Source: Candidatus Cloacimonas sp.
GTDB taxonomy: Bacteria > Cloacimonadota > Cloacimonadia > Cloacimonadales > Cloacimonadaceae
Assembly: GCA_035403355.1 (NCBI GenBank)
Contig: DAONFA010000048.1
Location: 1-10,922, forward strand
Direction of reading: 5' to 3'
Length of the DNA stretch: 10,922 nt
The notes under the pieces are model-generated. The model was not told the origin of the DNA. It did not search any database and saw only the letters and a program-made list of their open reading frames with translations. How positions within the stretch are numbered: position 1 is the first letter of the stretch; each line of letters opens with the position of its first letter. Shown here in pieces: positions 1-6,973 of this stretch. Both the position numbers and the translations under genes were made by a program.

Positions 1-55
1 CGGCGCTCGCTGTAGCGCCGAATAAAAACGGCGGAACGGCGTCCGCCGGTACAAA
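1..55. repeat. GC-rich double-hairpin repeat, left copy
   Basis: Bases 1-55 are an exact reverse complement of 8327-8381. The match runs to the window edge and may extend beyond it. It contains two 20-nt boxes, each a 7-bp stem with a 6-nt loop. The first is at 1-20 (CGGCGCT / AGCGCCG stem). The second is at 29-48 (CGGCGGA / TCCGCCG stem). Its GC content is far above that of the neighbouring genes. No reading frame of interest crosses it. I read it as a dispersed intergenic repeat of unknown function. Confidence 0.85.
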
Positions 56-66
56 CTGTACAAAAA

Positions 67-134
67 GCTCTTCGCTCTCTGCCCAAACACCAGTGTTACC
101 ACTAAACGATGAGGACATCGTTTTTCCGAAAAAA
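67..134 (+). repeat. Dispersed repeat block with AAACG-type hairpin
   Basis: This 68-nt block recurs in direct orientation at 8471-8538 with about nine differences. It starts with a pyrimidine-rich run (GCTCTTCGCTCTCTGCCC) and continues with the word AAACACCAGTGTTACCACT. It ends in a 7-6-7 hairpin at 104-123 (AAACGAT, loop GAGGAC, ATCGTTT) followed by T residues. The same word and hairpin form the core of the 184-bp elements at 6580-6763 and 10637-10820. A degenerate second hairpin lies at 166-185 (AAACAAC, loop AAGGAC, ATCGTTT). Confidence 0.8.
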
Positions 135-195
135 ATTTGCGGTAACGAAATGCCTGCTTACTTATAAACAACAAGGACATCGTTTTTTTCTGCCT

Positions 196-233
196 AAAAA
201 AAGAGGCAGAAAACAGGATGTGCTTTCTGCCTC
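196..233 (-). terminator. Intrinsic terminator of the HU gene
   Basis: Read on the minus strand just after the HU stop codon, a perfect 10-bp stem (GAGGCAGAAA at 233-224 with TTTCTGCCTC at 212-203) closes a loop of about 11 nt. It is followed at once by seven T residues (202-196). This is a textbook rho-independent terminator. A third copy of the arm (TCTGCCT, 189-195) lies just past the T-run, so the top strand could also fold as TCTGCCT / AGGCAGA. Confidence 0.88.
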
Positions 234-251
234 GCTAGTAAAGTAATTGAA

Positions 252-533
252 CTATTTGGCTTTTTTAACTGCCTCTTTTAGTTTTTTACCAGCTTTGAAA
301 ACCGGAACTTTGCGTGCCGGAATCTTCAAAGGTTTTTTGGTTTTGGGATTGATGCCGTTACGGGCTTTACGATGGGCAACATTGAATGAACCAAAACCGA
401 CAAAAGAAACTTTTTCCCCCTTTTTAAGGGATTCCGTAATGCCCTCAAGAACAGTTGCGAGGGCAACACTGGCTACTTTTTGTGAAGTACCAGCATTTGC
501 TGCGATTTTTTTGACCAATTCGTCTCTGCTCAT
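252..533 (-). CDS. hup: HU family nucleoid DNA-binding protein
   Basis: This gene encodes a small basic histone-like protein of 93 residues, the usual HU length (about 90). HU dimers bind and bend DNA through two beta-ribbon arms and help organise the nucleoid. The N-terminal helical dimerisation part covers roughly residues 1-42. The signature GFGSF follows at 46-50, then the arm with the intercalating proline in NP (62-63), then the conserved KIPARKVPVFKAGKKLK stretch (70-86) and a lysine-rich tail. The start is set by a strong ribosome site, AAGGAGGT (minus strand, 544-537), just before ATG. The gene stands alone: an intrinsic terminator follows it, and the gene upstream diverges. HU and IHF subunits are hard to tell apart by eye. 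The single-gene context and general motif favour an HU homodimer, so the exact symbol (hupA/hupB) is not assigned. Confidence 0.95.
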   Translation of the reverse strand: MSRDELVKKIAANAGTSQKVASVALATVLEGITESLKKGEKVSFVGFGSFNVAHRKARNGINPKTKKPLKIPARKVPVFKAGKKLKEAVKKAK

Positions 534-832
534 TTTACCTCCTTATTTGGTTTAGTGTAAAGAGTAAGAGATCTTTCAATGGATAGGAAAGTGCACTGTG
601 AAATTTCTGTCAATAAAAAAAAGCTTATTTTTCGTTTAATTTACGAATTTTCACGATTTATAAGTGTTTGTTTAGTGCATAACATATTCTTATATAGGTA
701 ATTAGCAATTCATAACAGGAGTGAATATTTTTTTTGTTAAATCCTCTATTTGGCGCTACTTTGGTTTTTTAAGTTGACAAAAAAGAGGTGAGAAAGTGTT
801 TAGTTAAATCAAAAAACTTGGAGGTTTTATCA
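534..832. promoter_or_regulatory. Divergent intergenic region with a candidate rightward promoter
   Basis: This very AT-rich spacer separates the divergent HU and lipoprotein genes, so it should hold promoters for both. On the plus strand a perfect -35 hexamer TTGACA lies at 774-779. Seventeen bases on is only a weak -10 (TGTTTA, 797-802), so this promoter is tentative. On the minus strand a TTGACA reads at 613-608, without a convincing -10 at the right spacing. The lipoprotein ribosome site GGAGG is at 820-824. I see no gene or clear operator here. Confidence 0.4.
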
Positions 833-2014
833 ATGAAACTGAAAATAATGTCTTTCATAGCGCTGCTCCTTTTAGTGTTGCTTAACGCCTGCAGCAGCAA
901 TAAAAAAATGGAAGCTCCGGTTGAACCGGTTCGCGATCCTTTAGCTTTGGCACATTCAGCAGCAGCCAAAGGCGCTGATGAATATAATAATGAACTTTAC
1001 AATGATGCCATCGTTTCTTTTAATGAGGCAATAACATTATTTAATGAAGTATCCACAACTGCTTCGCCTGCAGATTCAGTTGCCGAGAATATTGAAAAGA
1101 TGAATTTAAATATTGCCAAATCTTATATAGAACTTGCTACTGAAAGTAGTGAATTGAATAGTTATGATGAGGCATTAACCTTTTACAATCAAGCTCTGAA
1201 TATCTATAAAAAACTCACACCCCGTTTGATTAGCCAGGAAGAATTGAATGCAAACATCATTGGAATTTACAATAATATGGCAATAATCGCCAAACAGGCA
1301 GGAAGATATGAAGAGGCATTGAATTATTATGACCAAATATTGAAACTGACTCCTGACGACGCTGATGTTCTCTATGCCAAATTCTATGTTCTTAGGGATA
1401 ATATTAAAGATGAAAACAGAGCTTATGCCGTGTTAATTGATTATGCGGAATTATCTCAGGATGCCAAAGCGTTTATCAATGTAGCTGATAGCTATGCCGA
1501 AAAAGGAAATATGATGGAAGCCGGTAAATATTATCAAAAGGCCTTAGCCATTGAACCAAGCGTTGACCTCTATCGTCGTTTGGCAAATTATTATCAGGGA
1601 ATAAAGGATTATAACAATGCCAATCTTTATTTGCAGAAGGTGGCGGATGCGGGTCCTGCACCAACGGAACTGGCACAAATCTATGCGATGATAGCTAAGA
1701 ATTATGAAGGACTGAATGATAAGAAAAAGATGGTGGAATATTATGAAAAGTCCTTAGGTCTTGAACGCAATCCGCAAATGGCGCTGCTTTTGGCAAGCTA
1801 TTACAATACCCAAAAGAATTATGCCAAAGTAATCAGCAATGCCACTATAACCCTTGGTTTAGACCCTAAAAATGCTGATGCACTAATGTTGCGTGGCGTT
1901 GCCTATTATCAAATGAAGAATTATACCGCTGCCAAAGCCGATTTGGAAAAGGTGCAAAACGATCCCAGGTATGGCGCTCAAGCACAGAAAATACTGAAAA
2001 ATATACCCAAATAA
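833..2014 (+). CDS. TPR-repeat lipoprotein
   Basis: This gene encodes a 393-residue lipoprotein. A short Lys-containing N-terminus and a hydrophobic stretch (8-17) end in the lipobox L17-N-A-C20. Ser at +2 suggests sorting to the outer membrane, if the E. coli rule applies. The rest is almost entirely helical tetratricopeptide-like repeats from about residue 43 to 385. Examples are AGRYEEALNYYDQILKLTPD (156-175), a stretch at 216-243 with YYQKALAIEP, and the final repeat at 337-372. TPR arrays are protein-binding scaffolds, and the partner is unknown. ATG 833 is chosen because GGAGG lies 8 nt upstream and the signal peptide starts there. An in-frame GTG at 788 would add 15 residues ahead of the signal peptide. 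A second protein of similar plan is encoded at 6974-8059. A GC-rich hairpin follows the stop. Confidence 0.85.
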   Translation: MKLKIMSFIALLLLVLLNACSSNKKMEAPVEPVRDPLALAHSAAAKGADEYNNELYNDAIVSFNEAITLFNEVSTTASPADSVAENIEKMNLNIAKSYIELATESSELNSYDEALTFYNQALNIYKKLTPRLISQEELNANIIGIYNNMAIIAKQAGRYEEALNYYDQILKLTPDDADVLYAKFYVLRDNIKDENRAYAVLIDYAELSQDAKAFINVADSYAEKGNMMEAGKYYQKALAIEPSVDLYRRLANYYQGIKDYNNANLYLQKVADAGPAPTELAQIYAMIAKNYEGLNDKKKMVEYYEKSLGLERNPQMALLLASYYNTQKNYAKVISNATITLGLDPKNADALMLRGVAYYQMKNYTAAKADLEKVQNDPRYGAQAQKILKNIPK

Positions 2015-2025
2015 CCATTTTTACC

Positions 2026-2057
2026 GCAGGACGGAGATAGGTTTTTCTTCGTCCTGC
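2026..2057 (+). terminator. GC-rich hairpin between lipoprotein and umuD
   Basis: A perfect 8-bp stem, GCAGGACG (2026-2033) with CGTCCTGC (2050-2057), encloses a 16-nt loop and starts 11 nt after the lipoprotein stop codon. No T-run follows its 3' arm, so it is not a classic intrinsic terminator. It could weaken read-through, protect the 3' end of the upstream mRNA, or act as an operator for the umuD operon. The sequence cannot decide between these. Confidence 0.4.
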
Positions 2058-2074
2058 ACAATTTAGAAAAACAG

Positions 2075-2518
2075 ATGAAAATACATAGTGATGGCTCTAT
2101 TAAAGCCATATATTCCGCAAGTCAGGGAGAAAAAAAATACCGACCTTTGATGAGTTCCAAAGTTTCTGCCGGTTTCCCTTCTCCGGCACAGGATTACATT
2201 GAAGGTAAGCTGGATTTGAATGAATTTTTAATAGTTCACCCTGCTTCCACTTTTTTTGTAAGAGTAGATGGATATTCTATGCAGGGTGCAGGAATTCTAC
2301 CGGATGATATTTTGATTGTGGATAGAGCATTGGAGGCATCAAATAAGCACATTGTAATTGCTATTGTGGATGGAGAATTAACTGTTAAGCGATTACAAAT
2401 TATAGGGAAAGAATATTGTTTAGTGCCGGAGAATGATGAATTTGAGCCAATTCCCATTGAGGAAGGGATGGATTTCATTATTTGGGGTGTAGTAACTTAC
2501 ATTATTCATAAAGTTTAA
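2075..2518 (+). CDS. umuD: UmuD-type S24 peptidase / translesion synthesis factor
   Basis: This gene encodes a 147-residue member of the LexA/UmuD family (peptidase S24), close to the usual UmuD length of about 140. In known UmuD proteins, RecA filaments trigger self-cleavage, and the trimmed form acts with a Y-family polymerase. The cleavage site is visible as A32-G33 in SAGFPSPAQDY. The catalytic pair is Ser68 (GYSMQ) and Lys105 (TVKRL), 37 residues apart as in E. coli UmuD (Ser60/Lys97). The short N-terminal arm of about 32 residues, with no helix-turn-helix, argues for UmuD and against LexA. The ribosome site ahead of ATG is weak. The gene heads a tight three-gene run with a barrel-like protein (4-nt gap) and a permease. 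No umuC follows; the only Y-family polymerase in the window is dinB at 9469-10530 on the other strand. Confidence 0.9.
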   Translation: MKIHSDGSIKAIYSASQGEKKYRPLMSSKVSAGFPSPAQDYIEGKLDLNEFLIVHPASTFFVRVDGYSMQGAGILPDDILIVDRALEASNKHIVIAIVDGELTVKRLQIIGKEYCLVPENDEFEPIPIEEGMDFIIWGVVTYIIHKV

Positions 2519-2522
2519 GCAG

Positions 2523-5500
2523 TTGGTACATAATAAATCAGGTATATTTATTCTGCTTTTTCTGGGTAGTATATTTTCCCTTTTTGCCGAGCCCTTAGTT
2601 CAAGAGCGCAATCTTGTTTTGGAGCCAAATTGCAATAAATATTCTCTGGGAAATTCTCCTATCATTAAAAACAGCGTTTCTGTTTGGGCAGATTCGTTGC
2701 TCTTAAACGAAGGAACAGATTATCGGATAAACCATAATAAGGCAGAATTGATTCTTCTTTGTCAACCCGATGTTTCTATCCTGAAAGTAGAATATATAAT
2801 TGTTCCACCCTTTCTTACCCAACCTTGGCAAAGATGGCAACCGCAAATATATAGCGACACTTTGTTAACAGAGATTAAAAAACGCAAAAGCCCTGCCTTT
2901 ATTGAAGAAACAAATTTGGAGATTAGGGGAACTAAAACCTTTGCCATATCCTTTTCCGATGAGTCCACTTTTGATTTGAAACAGTCACTTTTCGTAAATC
3001 TCTCCGGAGAACTGGCTCATAATGTTTTTATTAGTGCCCAACTTTCCGATAGCCAGTCCAAATTATCACCAGAAGGAGATTCCAAGGAATTAAGCTCGTT
3101 GGATAATATGTTTATTCGTATTTACGGAAACAAATATGAACTGGCAATGGGAGACCTGGAACTGAAATATTCAGGAACGCGTTATATGGATTATTTTACT
3201 AAATTTGAAGGAATTAATGCTTGGCTAAAAGGTAAACACTATGTGCAAACAGCTTTTTCTGCCGGAGGGGGAAAAAACGCCTCTATAAAAATTACTGTTA
3301 TTGAAGGAAAACAAGGTCCCTATTACTTAAGGGTAAACGATACCCAGTCCAATTTTATTGTTGTAGCAGGAAGCGAAGAAATCTTCGTAGATGGCAATAA
3401 ATGGGAACGGGGGATAGATTACAGCATTGACTACAGCGAGGGAAGCGTAATGTTTAAAAAGCTGGTTAGCGCTGCCAATAATATTACGGCAAGGTTTCAA
3501 TATTCGGACGAATATTATCCGCAAAGTAGTTATTTAAATTCCACGCAATTCCAATTAAGTGAGCATCTAACTCTGTCACACCATTTTATCTGGCAGCAGG
3601 ATGACAAAAATAATCCCTTGTTATATGAATTCAGCGCTTCGGATTTGGATTCCTTGAAAACAGCCGGCGACAACAATGTTTGGGGAGCAGGTGTTTTTCA
3701 GGTGGAAGCGGGAACAGGAGAATATAAACGCTTACAGAATTTGCTAAATGAATATTACTATGAATATGCTCCGGGGGATTCGCTTGCCTGTTACAATATA
3801 GTTTTCAGCTATGTGGGCAGCGGGAATGGGGATTATGAAGAATATTCTGCCGGAAAATATCGTTATGTGGGCTCTGGCTTAGGTTCCTGGCTACCCCAAA
3901 AGCTTTTAGTGCCGGCAACGCGAAAAGGTAATCTGGATTTGGCTTTGAATTATACTAATGCCAATTTGAATGGCGGAATAGAAGTTTTAGGCAGTGTAAA
4001 TGATCGCAACACTTTTTCTTCCCTTGACGATGAGGATAATAACGCAGAGTTACTTTATGCCTATCTGGAGGTTCCATTTTCTCTTTATGCTTTGAATATA
4101 GATTATGAACAGCGGAGTGATAAAACCTCCCTTTTTGGTAAATATCGTCCGCTGGAAAACGAATTTGACTTTGCTTCAATAGATACAGCCGATTCCCTGG
4201 CACAACAGGAAAGCAATATTCAAATCAGCCGTCGGCAAACAAACTGGAACAGTTCTTTACTCTATAGATACCGTAGAGTTTATGATTTATATACTTTACA
4301 AGCGTTACGGTTTATAACTTCTTCTTCAGGAAAAGGGTTGTTACCGGAAATAAATGTGCACAGCACACTTTCTACTCAGGACTATGCCAAGGATAATATG
4401 CAGGACGGAACTATGCAATACCACCAGGGATATTTATCCTGGACTTGGAAAATTTTGCGGTTGCGTTTTGAAACTCTCTATAATCTTTTGGATACCAAGG
4501 AATTGGGCAACAGTTATCTAAAACTAAATCCCGTTATCTCTCTTGGCAATGCTTCTTCTTTGCTTGCCCAGTTCTCCTGGACTACCGATAATACCAAAGT
4601 GAAAGAAACCAGGAACTGGGATGAAATTGCCAATACCCAAACCTATGCTTTAAAAAATATCGTAAACCTGAATTCTCAGCGTATTGATTTGGATATAACA
4701 CACCGTGAAATAAATCAGCCGCTTTCCACTACTCAACCAAAATCTAATTATGATTTAATTACTTTCCATTCCAGTAACAGCTTCCTGAAAAATGCCATCG
4801 GTTTATATAGCAATTATCAACTAAATCAAACGGAGTTCTATCCCAAAATTCGGGAATTGCAATATGTAGGTTCTGGTTTGGGATATTATGACAGCACGGG
4901 AGTAAGTGTTTCTAATGGAGATTACGATTGGGTTTATATCACTAGCTCTACGGGAAGTTTATCAACAGAGATAAATTGCTTGCTCAATTTATACCTGAAA
5001 CCGGGAAATATCTCCGCCAGCAATGTTCTTAAGCGTTTACAAAGCGATACTTCCATAAACCTGACGGAACAAAGTTCAAAGCGCAATAATTGGAAGAGCT
5101 ATTTCTTTTTTCCTGGAACAGTTTATGATGATGAAACAACGATTTACGGCAGGCAAAATATTGAAGAGGTTCTCTGGTTGGATTTGGTAAATAATAAGCT
5201 TACCGCAAACTTGCAATTGATTATGGAACGGACTTTGGATAAGCGTTATCAGACCCCAGACAGGACTTTCAGTTTTTCGCAATTAGCGCAAATAGACATT
5301 AAGGGCTATAGTGCTTATAATACCCGTTTACAGTTCAGCAACGAAACTAACAGCGATACTCGCTATTTGAACGAAACAAAGATTATCAGTGCTAGCGCTT
5401 TAATACAACGCAATTTAACTCCCCAAAGCAATATTCAAACAGAGCTAAGCTACAATTCAGAATCCGGGGGGAAACAGGATGGCAGTGAAAACTATCAGCT

Positions 5501-5774
5501 CGGCTCGTTGTCTTTCTCACCTGCCCTGAAAAGTGTTTTTATGCAAAAGTATCGTTTTTCCGCTACTTTAGGAATAACTTACAATCGTCTTTCCGGTAGT
5601 CATTATTTTTCCTTCCTTCCCCAAAAAAGAGAGGGTTGGATTCCATCAATTAATTTAAACGGTGTTTACAGAATTAATGCTTTCAGTATGATTACTTTGG
5701 ATTACCGTTTTACAGATTATCCTAGGCAAACAAGTTCTCAAGAATTGAAACTGGAATTTAAAGCAGAAATATAA
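2523..5774 (+). CDS. Large exported beta-barrel-like outer-membrane/surface protein
   Basis: This gene encodes a 1083-residue protein of unknown role. A signal peptide covers residues 1-22 (hydrophobic 8-21, cut after A22). The N-terminal third looks like beta-sandwich domains and contains GSEEIFVDG (283-291), followed at once by RGIDYSIDYSEG. As I recall, this motif style is common in large surface proteins of FCB bacteria. From about residue 330 the chain is a long series of alternating polar/hydrophobic strands with many Tyr, Asn and Gln, as in outer-membrane barrels, up to the last residues. The phrase YVGSG recurs at 430, 448 and 781, each followed by an aromatic- and Gly-rich stretch. 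The start must be TTG 2523: no ATG or GTG lies in frame between the upstream stop at 2493-2495 and the signal peptide, and TTG sits 4 nt after umuD. This suggests translational coupling. SprA-like or other translocon-linked roles are possible but unproven. Confidence 0.75.
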   Translation: MVHNKSGIFILLFLGSIFSLFAEPLVQERNLVLEPNCNKYSLGNSPIIKNSVSVWADSLLLNEGTDYRINHNKAELILLCQPDVSILKVEYIIVPPFLTQPWQRWQPQIYSDTLLTEIKKRKSPAFIEETNLEIRGTKTFAISFSDESTFDLKQSLFVNLSGELAHNVFISAQLSDSQSKLSPEGDSKELSSLDNMFIRIYGNKYELAMGDLELKYSGTRYMDYFTKFEGINAWLKGKHYVQTAFSAGGGKNASIKITVIEGKQGPYYLRVNDTQSNFIVVAGSEEIFVDGNKWERGIDYSIDYSEGSVMFKKLVSAANNITARFQYSDEYYPQSSYLNSTQFQLSEHLTLSHHFIWQQDDKNNPLLYEFSASDLDSLKTAGDNNVWGAGVFQVEAGTGEYKRLQNLLNEYYYEYAPGDSLACYNIVFSYVGSGNGDYEEYSAGKYRYVGSGLGSWLPQKLLVPATRKGNLDLALNYTNANLNGGIEVLGSVNDRNTFSSLDDEDNNAELLYAYLEVPFSLYALNIDYEQRSDKTSLFGKYRPLENEFDFASIDTADSLAQQESNIQISRRQTNWNSSLLYRYRRVYDLYTLQALRFITSSSGKGLLPEINVHSTLSTQDYAKDNMQDGTMQYHQGYLSWTWKILRLRFETLYNLLDTKELGNSYLKLNPVISLGNASSLLAQFSWTTDNTKVKETRNWDEIANTQTYALKNIVNLNSQRIDLDITHREINQPLSTTQPKSNYDLITFHSSNSFLKNAIGLYSNYQLNQTEFYPKIRELQYVGSGLGYYDSTGVSVSNGDYDWVYITSSTGSLSTEINCLLNLYLKPGNISASNVLKRLQSDTSINLTEQSSKRNNWKSYFFFPGTVYDDETTIYGRQNIEEVLWLDLVNNKLTANLQLIMERTLDKRYQTPDRTFSFSQLAQIDIKGYSAYNTRLQFSNETNSDTRYLNETKIISASALIQRNLTPQSNIQTELSYNSESGGKQDGSENYQLGSLSFSPALKSVFMQKYRFSATLGITYNRLSGSHYFSFLPQKREGWIPSINLNGVYRINAFSMITLDYRFTDYPRQTSSQELKLEFKAEI

Positions 5775-5777
5775 ACT

Positions 5778-6551
5778 ATGCAAGTTATTAATTTGTCTCC
5801 TCTAAACTATGCTCTGGTGCTTCCTTTCATCTTTTTGGCAGGTCTGATAGATTCAATCGCCGGAGGCGGGGGTTTGATTTCTCTTCCGGCATATTGGAGT
5901 GTAGGAATTCCTCCTCATTTGGCTTTGGGAACTAATAAATTTTCTTCTTGCTGTGGAACTGTTTTTTCTACCGCTAACTATTTCAAAGCTAAGATGATAG
6001 ACCTTCCGGTTGCTTTGCTAAGTGCATTTATGGCTCTTATAGGTTCCTGGATTGGGGCTTCTACAGCTTTAAAAGTTTCAGCGCAAGTTCTAAACTATTT
6101 ACTGATTATCCTCATTCCTGCAGTAGCTGTATTTTCTGTGCTGAACAGGAACATTGGAATGCAAAGCAATGCCCATAGAATAGCAAAAAAAACCAGAATG
6201 CTTGTAGGTGCAATTGCTGGTTTAAGCATTGGTTTTTACGATGGATTTTTTGGTCCTGGAACAGGCACTTTTTTAATTTTAATCTATGCTTCCGCTTTGC
6301 ATTATGATTTTGTAACCGCTAACGGCAATACAAAAGTAGTAAACCTGGCTTCAAATATCGCAGCACTTGTCACTTTTGCTTTTGCCTCCAACATCTATTA
6401 TCCGCTTGCTGTACCAGGCGCCATTTGTGGAATTGCCGGAAATATTGTTGGTTCCAAACTGGTTATTTTAAGGGGAAATAAACTAATTCGCAGTGTTTTT
6501 ATTCTGGCTTTGGTTCTGCTATTTATCAGAGTTATCTATAATATAATTTAA
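5778..6551 (+). CDS. TSUP (TauE/SafE, YfcA-like) family permease
   Basis: This gene encodes a 257-residue integral membrane protein, the usual size for the sulfite exporter TauE/SafE family (formerly DUF81). The family has two homologous halves. The first half shows DSIAGGGGLISLPA (25-38) followed by GIPPHLALGTNK (43-54). The second half shows GFYDGFFGPGTGTF (152-165) followed by GNTKVVNLASN (183-193). These are the paired signature motifs, with about eight hydrophobic segments around them. Family members move sulfite, sulfoacetate or other small organic anions. The substrate here cannot be told, and YfcA itself is uncharacterised as far as I know. ATG lies 3 nt after the stop of the barrel protein and has no strong ribosome site of its own, which suggests co-translation in the umuD operon. 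Confidence 0.9.
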   Translation: MQVINLSPLNYALVLPFIFLAGLIDSIAGGGGLISLPAYWSVGIPPHLALGTNKFSSCCGTVFSTANYFKAKMIDLPVALLSAFMALIGSWIGASTALKVSAQVLNYLLIILIPAVAVFSVLNRNIGMQSNAHRIAKKTRMLVGAIAGLSIGFYDGFFGPGTGTFLILIYASALHYDFVTANGNTKVVNLASNIAALVTFAFASNIYYPLAVPGAICGIAGNIVGSKLVILRGNKLIRSVFILALVLLFIRVIYNII

Positions 6552-6579
6552 TCCACTAGTTTAGCGTTACCCTAAAGGT

Positions 6580-6763
6580 CTTTTTCTTCCCGGAAAAACG
6601 ACGTCCTCGTCGTTTAGTGGTAACACTGGTGTTTAGTCAACGCAATTTGTTCTTTTCCGGAAAAACGACGTCCTCGTCGTTTAGTGGTAACACTGGTGTT
6701 TAGTTACGGCATACCTTCCGATAAAGAACCAAGCGTACGAGGTGGGTTGACCAGGAGGTCACC
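6580..6763 (-). repeat. 184-bp compound repeat element, copy A
   Basis: Read on the minus strand, this block aligns end to end with 10637-10820 (same length, two single-base indels). In order it holds a short palindromic arm (GGTGACC TCCT GGTCAAC) and a linker ending GGTATGCCGTAAC. It then has two 67-bp tandem units, each with AACACCAGTGTTACCACT and a 7-6-7 hairpin (AAACGAC, loop GAGGAC, GTCGTTT), and ends GGAAGAAAAAG. On the plus strand the two units share a perfect 48-bp direct repeat (6590-6637 and 6657-6704). The hairpins are at 6596-6615 and 6663-6682. The element encodes no protein, has no terminal inverted repeats and shows no obvious target duplication. Confidence 0.88.
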
Positions 6764-6973
6764 ATTGCTGCAACTCAGTTATTTCTAATGCAGGCAAGGT
6801 ATAATGAGAGACAAGAAAAAAAACGGGGTTAGCATTTCCCGAGGGGCTTACGCTTGCCTTAGTTTCCCTGATAAGAACAACAACCTTTCCGGCTAACAAT
6901 TGAGGAAATCTCTTGACTTTTTGGCTAATCTATTTTTATTGCACAGCAAAGATAAATTTAAGGAGAAAACCGG
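6764..6973 (+). promoter_or_regulatory. Leader and candidate promoter of the second TPR lipoprotein
   Basis: A candidate promoter has TTGACT at 6913-6918 and a weak -10 TTTATT at 6935-6940, with a 16-nt spacer. The ribosome site AAGGAG is at 6960-6965, 8 nt before ATG. Upstream, 6788-6900 contains short inverted repeats (AGGCAAG 6792-6798 with CTTGCCT 6853-6859; GTTAGC 6828-6833 with GCTAAC 6892-6897) and a TATAAT at 6800-6805 with no good -35. No gene is supported in this stretch. Confidence 0.45.

Noticed and set aside
247..555. Plus-strand open frame of 102 codons opposite HU
   Set aside because: It is the antisense shadow of a well-supported HU gene with its own ribosome site and terminator.
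788..832. GTG start at 788 extending the first TPR lipoprotein by 15 residues
   Set aside because: The extension would place charged residues ahead of a complete lipoprotein signal. ATG 833 has GGAGG 8 nt upstream and begins the signal directly.
2075..2518. LexA repressor
   Set aside because: There is no N-terminal helix-turn-helix domain. The cleavage site lies at residue 32, and the AGFPSPAQDY context is UmuD-like.
6590..6710. CRISPR array suggested by two 48-bp perfect repeats at 67-bp spacing
   Set aside because: There are only two units, the intervening segment is itself shared with the other copy at 10637-10820, and no cas genes are present.
6813..6840. Minus-strand intrinsic terminator (CGGG...CCCG then a T-run)
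   Set aside because: The stem is only 4 bp and no minus-strand gene lies upstream of it.
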